Shown here piece after piece: positions 59,019 to 64,000 of a stretch of DNA of 64,000 bases. The stretch's first letter is position 1, and every line of letters begins with the position of its first letter. The position numbers and the translations under genes are program-made. The notes under the pieces are model-generated. The model did not search any database and was not told the DNA's origin. It saw only the letters and a list, made by a program, of their open reading frames with translations. The stretch is from Acetispira formosa (nom. nud.) (GTDB lineage Bacteria > Desulfobacterota > Desulfarculia > Adiutricales > Adiutricaceae): positions 3,620,001 to 3,684,000 of the forward strand of contig CP026657.1 of assembly GCA_023525915.1 (NCBI GenBank), given 5' to 3'.

Positions 59019-60692
59019 ATGACTGGGTTGAAATTACTGATGAATTTTCTAAACATACCCGGAGTAAAATCCAAACTCTCTCTGGCCGCGCTTCTGGCGG
59101 CGGTTTTATTAGCATTCACTATGGGCCGGACGCCCCTTTTGAACGCGGCCGAGGTTGAAGGGGAAGGGCCCGCCGAGCAGGCCCCAGAAGAGGCCCAGCC
59201 GGAACCGGAGGCTTTTTCCTTTGAAGATGTGGTTCAGAACGCGCGTCGGCTGGCTCAGGAGCCCTTCGTCAAACCCAATGGCGGCAAAAGCGATTTTTTG
59301 AAAAAGGTGTCGCGGGAGCAGTGGAACGGAATTTCTTTTCAGGAAAATCGCCGCTTGTGGCGGGAGATAGATTCCGATTTTCAGGCCGGATTCTTTCATC
59401 CGGGCTTCATTTTTGATCAGCCCCCAGCCATTTCAGTGATTGATTCCGGGGTGGAGCGGCCACTGAAGTTCTCCACAGATTTTTTCACCTACAGCGATAC
59501 TGAGCTTCAAGAGAAAGCCGGCCAGATGGAGCTTGATTTCGCCGGGTTCCGTCTGCTCTACCCGCTCCACGACGCCGAGCGGATGGACGAAGTGGTCTCC
59601 TTCCTGGGAGCCACCCATTTTCGCGGGCTGGCCCGGCACTCCCGTTACGGCCTGGAGGCGCGGGGCCTGATTCTAAACCCGGCCCACCCGGCCGGGGAGG
59701 AGTTTCCCTATTTCCGGCATTTCTGGCTGGTCCGGCCCGGACCGGAAGAGGCCGCGACAACCGTCTACGCCCTTTTGGATTCACCCAGCCTGACCGGGGC
59801 CTATAAATTCGTTGTCACACCGGGGCCGTCCACGGTCATGAAGGTCACCGTGCGGATTTTCAAGCGCTCCGGCCGCGAATTCCCGGAGACGGTGGGTCTC
59901 GCGCCCCTGGGCAGCATGTATCTTTTCTCGGAAAAGGAAGGGCCGAACGGCGACTGGCGGCCGGAAGTACACAATTCTGATATCCTATTGTACTCCACCG
60001 CCGACAAACGATGGTTCCGCCGCCCGCTCTCCAACCCCAAACGGCTGGAAATCAACAGCTATGCCTTGAACAGCCCTTCCGGCTTCGGCCTGATGCAGCA
60101 GGACAATAACTTCGATCACTATCAGGATTTGAACGCTCGCTATGACCTCCGTCCCTCACTGTGGATCGAGCCGGTGGGAGACTGGGGGCCGGGACGGCTG
60201 GAGCTGATTGAGATTCCGGCCGATCAGGATATTCACAGCAATATCATCGCTTTCTGGCGTCCCTACCTGATAGATGGCGACAGCCTGAACTATGAGTATA
60301 AAATGTACTGGATGCCGTCCGGGGTCATTCCCCATCAGCTGGGGCGGGCCGTGGATACCCGCCGGGCCGGCTGGAACGGCGGCGGAAGCCATTTCATCAT
60401 AGACTTTGAGGGCGGACAGTTGACCGACATTCCGGCCGAGAGCGGATTGGCCAGCCTTGTGGACGTTTCCAGCGCCGGGGTTCAGGTGAGGGAGAAAAAG
60501 CTGGTCAAAAATTCCGTGACCGGTGGCTGGCGGCTGGAGTTCAAAATTAAGCCGCCTGAGTCTGGGGTGGTCGATAACCTGATGAGCGCCAGAGGTGAAC
60601 GCCGGTCCCTTCACATTGAGGCGGTGTTGAAGAAAGGCGAAAATTTCCCCGACGCTCTGACGGAAACCTGGGTTTATGATCTGCCCTACTGA
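59019..60692 (+). CDS. opgG: Periplasmic glucan biosynthesis protein OpgG (MdoG)
   Basis: OpgG acts in the periplasm on the linear beta-1,2-glucan backbone of osmoregulated periplasmic glucans. The 557-residue protein has a signal peptide (hydrophobic stretch about residues 18-40), an acidic linker, then the family segments FSFEDVVQNARRLAQEPFV, FRLLYPLHD, FLGATHFRGLARHSRYGLEA and LINPAHPAGEEFPYFRHFWL (written here LILNPAHPAGEEFPYF), and a C-terminal Ig-like part. GAGG precedes the ATG. It starts an operon with the genes at 60702 and 61070. Confidence 0.95.
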   Translation: MTGLKLLMNFLNIPGVKSKLSLAALLAAVLLAFTMGRTPLLNAAEVEGEGPAEQAPEEAQPEPEAFSFEDVVQNARRLAQEPFVKPNGGKSDFLKKVSREQWNGISFQENRRLWREIDSDFQAGFFHPGFIFDQPPAISVIDSGVERPLKFSTDFFTYSDTELQEKAGQMELDFAGFRLLYPLHDAERMDEVVSFLGATHFRGLARHSRYGLEARGLILNPAHPAGEEFPYFRHFWLVRPGPEEAATTVYALLDSPSLTGAYKFVVTPGPSTVMKVTVRIFKRSGREFPETVGLAPLGSMYLFSEKEGPNGDWRPEVHNSDILLYSTADKRWFRRPLSNPKRLEINSYALNSPSGFGLMQQDNNFDHYQDLNARYDLRPSLWIEPVGDWGPGRLELIEIPADQDIHSNIIAFWRPYLIDGDSLNYEYKMYWMPSGVIPHQLGRAVDTRRAGWNGGGSHFIIDFEGGQLTDIPAESGLASLVDVSSAGVQVREKKLVKNSVTGGWRLEFKIKPPESGVVDNLMSARGERRSLHIEAVLKKGENFPDALTETWVYDLPY

Positions 60693-60701
60693 CGGTGACT
60701 T

Positions 60702-61073
60702 ATGAATAATCTGAATTTTCTGAGCAGGCGGGAAGAGCAGACCCACTCCCAGGCTGTCCGGGACAGGGTTCTGACCTATCTCCATCAAATGAACCTCAAT
60801 CCGGTTGAAAGCCTTCAGTTAGCTCTGGCGACCCTGGAAAAAACCGGAACAGATGATATGGGCGAAACGGTTGAAACCCTCCTGGCCCTTCTGAGGGAGG
60901 GCGGCCGGAATTCTGAAGAGTCCCCGGATCTGGATAACGCCGCTTTGGTCAGGCCGCCGATGAACCGGCAATGCATGATTTCTGAAGAGATGAATATTTC
61001 CATTTTGGGCTCACTGGCCCGGATGATCACCGGCGGTTTCCGGCCGGTTAAATCGGAGCGTGGCGAGAAATGA
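60702..61073 (+). CDS. Small protein between opgG and opgH, probable split N-terminal domain of OpgH
   Basis: The 123-residue cytoplasmic protein starts MNNLNFLSRREEQTHSQAVR and ends with PPMNRQCMISEEMNISILGS before a basic tail. It begins ten bases after opgG and overlaps opgH by four bases (ATGA). Typical OpgH proteins have a cytoplasmic N-terminal region of 100 or more residues with an RxSMxPxPW-like motif just before the first helix; RQCMISEE stands at the matching place. I infer that this region is encoded separately here. Confidence 0.7.
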   Translation: MNNLNFLSRREEQTHSQAVRDRVLTYLHQMNLNPVESLQLALATLEKTGTDDMGETVETLLALLREGGRNSEESPDLDNAALVRPPMNRQCMISEEMNISILGSLARMITGGFRPVKSERGEK

Positions 61074-63151
61074 ACCCATTTTCAGCGGAAATATGGGAAA
61101 GAGCAGGGGGCCGCAGACGATTGGCCCTTCTGCTTCTGGTGACCGTGCCGTCCCTAATGTCGGCCCAGATTATGTATTCGATGCTTCCGGCCCAGGGGCT
61201 GTTGGGGCTGAACCTCTTGGTGGTGGTTCTGTTCGCGGTGCTATTCAGTTGGATTTCCGTAGGGTTCTGGAGTTCCGTAGCCGGGCTGGCCGTTCTTCTG
61301 AGGCGTTATGACCGCTTCAAGGTGACCCTGAACCTTGGCGAGTTGGCCGTGCCTGATGGTTTTAAAACGGCTCTGCTGTTCCCTGTTTATCATGAAGACA
61401 TGGACAAAGTCACGGAAGGAATCAGAGCCACCCTGCTCTCACTGAGAGCGCGCGGAATCGAGCATCATTTCGACACCTTCATTCTCAGCGATTCCACCAA
61501 CCCCGACGCCTGGGTGACGGAGGAAGAAGCCTGGTTCGGCCTGTGTCAGCGTGAGAAGCTGTTCGGCCGCCTGTTTTACCGGCGGCGCAAATCCAACCTC
61601 AAGCGCAAGAGCGGCAATATCGCCGATTTCTGCCGCCGCTGGGGCGCGGATTATAAATATATGATCGTCTTCGACGCCGACAGCATCATGGCCGGGGAAG
61701 CTCTCGGCCGCATGGTTCAGGCCATGGAGGCCCACCCGGAGATAGGCATCCTGCAGTCGCCGCCCAAAGTGGTCATGAGCCGCACTCTTTTGGCCCGTCT
61801 CCAGCAGTTTTCCAATCACCTTTACGGCCCCATCTTCGCGGCCGGGCTTCACTTCTGGCAGTTGGGCGACGCCCAGTTCTGGGGGCATAACGCCATTATC
61901 CGCATCGAGCCATTCATCAAGCATTGCCAACTGCCCAAACTGCCGGGCCGGGCCCCCCTGGGCGGCGAGATTCTCAGCCATGACTTTGTGGAATCGGCCC
62001 TGATGCGCCGGGCCGGTTACGGAGTCTGGCTGGCTTATGAACTGGGCGGCTCCTATGAGCAAAGCCCTCCCAACCTCATCGACGAACTGGCCCGCGACCG
62101 CCGCTGGTGTCAAGGCAACCTTCAGCACAGCCGCCTGATCTTCACCCAGGGGTTTTTCCCGACCCACCGGGCCTTGTTCATCAATGGGATCATGTCATAC
62201 GGCTCGGCCCTTTTGTGGCTGTTCTTTCTGGTGGCCAGTTCGGTTCAGGCCCTGAGCCTTCTGTTCATCACCCCCGATTATTTTCCGTCCGGCGCGCCCA
62301 GCCTTTTCCCGGAATGGCCCCAATATTTTCCCACCTGGGCCCTGACCCTTCTGAGCAGCACTGCCGCCCTTCTGTTCCTCCCGAAGCTCATGGCTATCGT
62401 TCTGGTGACGGCCAAAGGGGGCGCCCGCGCCTTCGGCGGGGTGTTCCGCATGATTCTGAGCGTCTTGCTGGAAGTGGTCGTCTCGACCTTTCTGGCCCCG
62501 GTGCGGATGATCTTTCACAGCTTCTTCGTCCTGACCACCATACTGGGGGCCAAAGTGGGCTGGAACGCCCAGAATCGCGATGATTCCGGCACCCGTTGGG
62601 TGGAAGCTTTCCGCTGTCACTGGTGGGGGGCGGCTTTCGGCCTGGTCTGGGGGGCGCTGATGCTGTTTTTCAGTCCCGGCTTTTTCATCTGGCTCTCGCC
62701 GGTGACGGCCGGGTTGGCCCTATCGATACCCCTGTCGGTCTGGACCAGCCGCATAAGTCTGGGCCGGGCGGCCAGAAAGGCGGGCCTGTTCCTGACTCCG
62801 CCGGAGACATCCCCGCCCAGGGAGATTTTTGATTATCAGAAAGGATTGCGGGAGCGGCAGAAAGAAGACCCCAGCGCCTTTGCGGTCAGGAGCCGGGGTT
62901 TTGCCAGGGCCGTGGTTCATCCCGGAGTGCTGGCCCTTCACAGCCTCTTGGCGGCCAACAAACGCCGCCGGACGCCCCTTCGTAATGAATGGCTGAATGA
63001 TTTGATGGAAAAGGCTTTGGCCAAAGGCCCGGAGGCCCTGTCGTCCAAAGAGAAGCACGCCCTTCTGAACGCACCGGATTTTCTGGCGGAACTCCATCGG
63101 AAGGTCTGGAGTCTGGAGGGCCGCAAAGCCGCCAAATGGGGTCTTGGTTGA
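61070..63151 (+). CDS. opgH: Glucan glucosyltransferase OpgH (MdoH)
   Basis: OpgH makes beta-1,2-glucan from UDP-glucose at the inner membrane and exports it. The 693-residue protein has two helices near residues 18-75, the GT2 catalytic domain (TFILSDSTNPDAWV; YMIVFDADSIM; FWGHNAIIRIEPF; HDFVESALMRRAGYGVW; RDRRWCQGNLQH, the QxxRW-equivalent), and about six C-terminal helices. It starts almost directly at the first helix, without the long cytoplasmic N-terminus of E. coli OpgH, which may be the separate protein upstream. Confidence 0.95.
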   Translation: MNPFSAEIWERAGGRRRLALLLLVTVPSLMSAQIMYSMLPAQGLLGLNLLVVVLFAVLFSWISVGFWSSVAGLAVLLRRYDRFKVTLNLGELAVPDGFKTALLFPVYHEDMDKVTEGIRATLLSLRARGIEHHFDTFILSDSTNPDAWVTEEEAWFGLCQREKLFGRLFYRRRKSNLKRKSGNIADFCRRWGADYKYMIVFDADSIMAGEALGRMVQAMEAHPEIGILQSPPKVVMSRTLLARLQQFSNHLYGPIFAAGLHFWQLGDAQFWGHNAIIRIEPFIKHCQLPKLPGRAPLGGEILSHDFVESALMRRAGYGVWLAYELGGSYEQSPPNLIDELARDRRWCQGNLQHSRLIFTQGFFPTHRALFINGIMSYGSALLWLFFLVASSVQALSLLFITPDYFPSGAPSLFPEWPQYFPTWALTLLSSTAALLFLPKLMAIVLVTAKGGARAFGGVFRMILSVLLEVVVSTFLAPVRMIFHSFFVLTTILGAKVGWNAQNRDDSGTRWVEAFRCHWWGAAFGLVWGALMLFFSPGFFIWLSPVTAGLALSIPLSVWTSRISLGRAARKAGLFLTPPETSPPREIFDYQKGLRERQKEDPSAFAVRSRGFARAVVHPGVLALHSLLAANKRRRTPLRNEWLNDLMEKALAKGPEALSSKEKHALLNAPDFLAELHRKVWSLEGRKAAKWGLG

Positions 63152-63196
63152 CAGTAGCCGCAAGGCCGCCAGTTCCAGGGAAAAAGTTTACATTTA

Positions 63197-63334
63197 GAAC
63201 TTGTTCGTAAATAAGGGATTTTGTTCCCTGGCTAGGCGCGAGTGTTTTTTAAGCGGAGTAACTAATATTTCGAGCATTAAAAAACCAGGAGCAACGACGC
63301 CAGGGGGCAAAATCTCTATTTACGAACAAGTTCT
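63197..63334. mobile_element. MITE-like palindrome, 138 bp
   Basis: The ends AGAACTTGTTCGTAAATA and TATTTACGAACAAGTTCT are perfect 18-bp inverted repeats, extended by GGATTTTG/CAAAATC and CCCTGGC/GCCAGGG. There is no ORF inside. It abuts the TAA stop of the convergent gene. The form suits a non-autonomous derivative of a TA-targeting insertion sequence; no transposase is in the window. Confidence 0.7.
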
Positions 63335-63999
63335 TAATGCAGCCGCACCGGCAGTTCGTAATTCTTATCGCCCACGGTCATCAATAGAGTCATGACTGTG
63401 GAGTTTTTGCGGCGGAATTGGTTGAAAGTCAGTTTGTTGCGGCCCTTTCTGGAGGGTACGGTTATTTCCAGGAGGGGCGGCCCCTCGGGGTCGTAGAGGC
63501 TGAAGGTGGTTTCGCCCGCCTCATTGCGCCAAAAGGGAATCTCATACAAACCAGTGTCGGGGTGGCGGCGCAGGTCAAACGCGTCCGGCACATAGCGGCC
63601 GCCGTCTTTCTTCAGGGTCACCACCACTTCTGGAAAACCTTCCTTATGCGCCGGTTCAGCCAGCCCGGCTTTCTTCAGGCCCTCTTTTATATCCGGGTCG
63701 GTCATCAAAAGATTCCACAACAGGCCGGAGCGGTAATTCTCCACCATGGCCGTAATCGGCAGTTGGTCGATAGCCAGAACGTGGGGGCTGATCCATTCGT
63801 CGCGCAGGTTGATGCCGTCATAGGGGCCGAAGCGGCCCCAGGCCCGCCCGCCGAGTCCTTCCCGCAGGTTGTGGAGCACCAGCATGGAATAGTGGGGTGT
63901 GTAGGGCATGGAGGCCAGGGCGGCTGTGGGGGCCACCACCCCCTGATCGTTCAGGGGGCTGGAGGCTGTGTAGCCGCCTTTGATCTGGCTGGCGCTCAA
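63334..63999 (-). CDS. Glucoamylase/GH144-like protein, C-terminal part; 5' end outside window
   Basis: The C-terminal 221 residues carry KGGYTASSPLNDQGVVAPTA, ASMPYTPHYSMLVLHNLREG, GRFGPYDGINLRDEWISPHV and AIDQLPITAMVENYRSGLLW, the conserved end of the PF10091 'glucoamylase' domain that includes GH144 endo-beta-1,2-glucanases, followed by about 110 residues of an added beta-rich domain. Convergent with opgGH, whose product is a beta-1,2-glucan, so periplasmic glucan turnover is a reasonable guess. The substrate is not proven. Confidence 0.82.
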   Translation of the reverse strand: MSASQIKGGYTASSPLNDQGVVAPTAALASMPYTPHYSMLVLHNLREGLGGRAWGRFGPYDGINLRDEWISPHVLAIDQLPITAMVENYRSGLLWNLLMTDPDIKEGLKKAGLAEPAHKEGFPEVVVTLKKDGGRYVPDAFDLRRHPDTGLYEIPFWRNEAGETTFSLYDPEGPPLLEITVPSRKGRNKLTFNQFRRKNSTVMTLLMTVGDKNYELPVRLH

Positions 64000-64000
64000 G

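Noticed and set aside
1-64000. tRNA or rRNA genes
   Set aside because: I scanned the gaps for T-loop (GGTTCGA-type) and acceptor patterns and found none that fold as a tRNA; there is no rRNA-like sequence.

Overview
The window looks like a chromosomal segment of a Gram-negative, flagellated, probably anaerobic bacterium. KDO synthesis (kdsB, kdsD), an LpxL-type acyltransferase and the OpgG/OpgH glucan system imply an outer membrane. A corrinoid protein, an ASKHA-type corrinoid-activating ferredoxin and an iron-sulfur flavoprotein point to anaerobic metabolism. The gene content fits Desulfobacterota (former Deltaproteobacteria), but that is an inference; I see no rRNA or tRNA gene to settle it.

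Layout. 0-1.5 kb: a YafY-type regulator divergent from a flavin split-barrel protein and a GyrI-like protein. 1.8-9.8 kb: a minus-strand envelope cluster (small protein, sugar epimerase, AI-2E-family permease, two SGNH hydrolases, LysE/ArgO exporter, kdsD, psd, kdsB). 10-16.8 kb: metY-like sulfhydrylase, a MerR-type protein behind a sigma54-like site, a P-loop protein, a corrinoid protein, an IclR regulator, a Nudix hydrolase and a DUF305 protein. 17-19.5 kb: an 815-residue flagellin with a sigma28-like promoter. 20.4-27.7 kb: a complete trp operon, trpL-trpE-trpGD-trpC-trpF-trpB-trpA, with a clear attenuation leader (Trp-Trp-Trp leader peptide, terminator, TTGACA promoter). 28-36.7 kb: truA, dprA-topA, a LysR regulator, a small secreted protein, tlyA and a flavoprotein. 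37.6-47.4 kb: lpxL-like, ASKHA protein, a membrane-anchored PstS-like protein, MATE pump, gltS and an acyltransferase. 47.5-54.2 kb: a GlcNAc operon (EIIA-HPr-EI fusion, NagE with two IIB domains, nagB, nagA) that encodes uptake, phosphorylation and entry into glycolysis. 55-58.7 kb: chemoreceptor, a truncated GlxA-like regulator and a YbaK/ProX deacylase. 59-64 kb: opgG, a split opgH, and on the other strand a glucoamylase/GH144-like protein, which together suggest synthesis and turnover of beta-1,2-glucan.

The striking property of the window is its intergenic DNA. Nearly every gap of more than 100 bp is filled by one of several large repeat or palindrome families: a roughly 170-bp element with terminal inverted repeats (about 12 copies, three in a 183-bp tandem), a 71-bp unit (five tandem copies plus singles), a twin-hairpin element (three copies), a roughly 200-bp palindrome (two full and three partial copies), two giant palindromes of about 0.8 kb, and several single palindromes. 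Some supply stop codons or C-terminal residues of flanking genes. No transposase is present, so these elements would have to be mobilised in trans. They are the best candidate for an undescribed system here.
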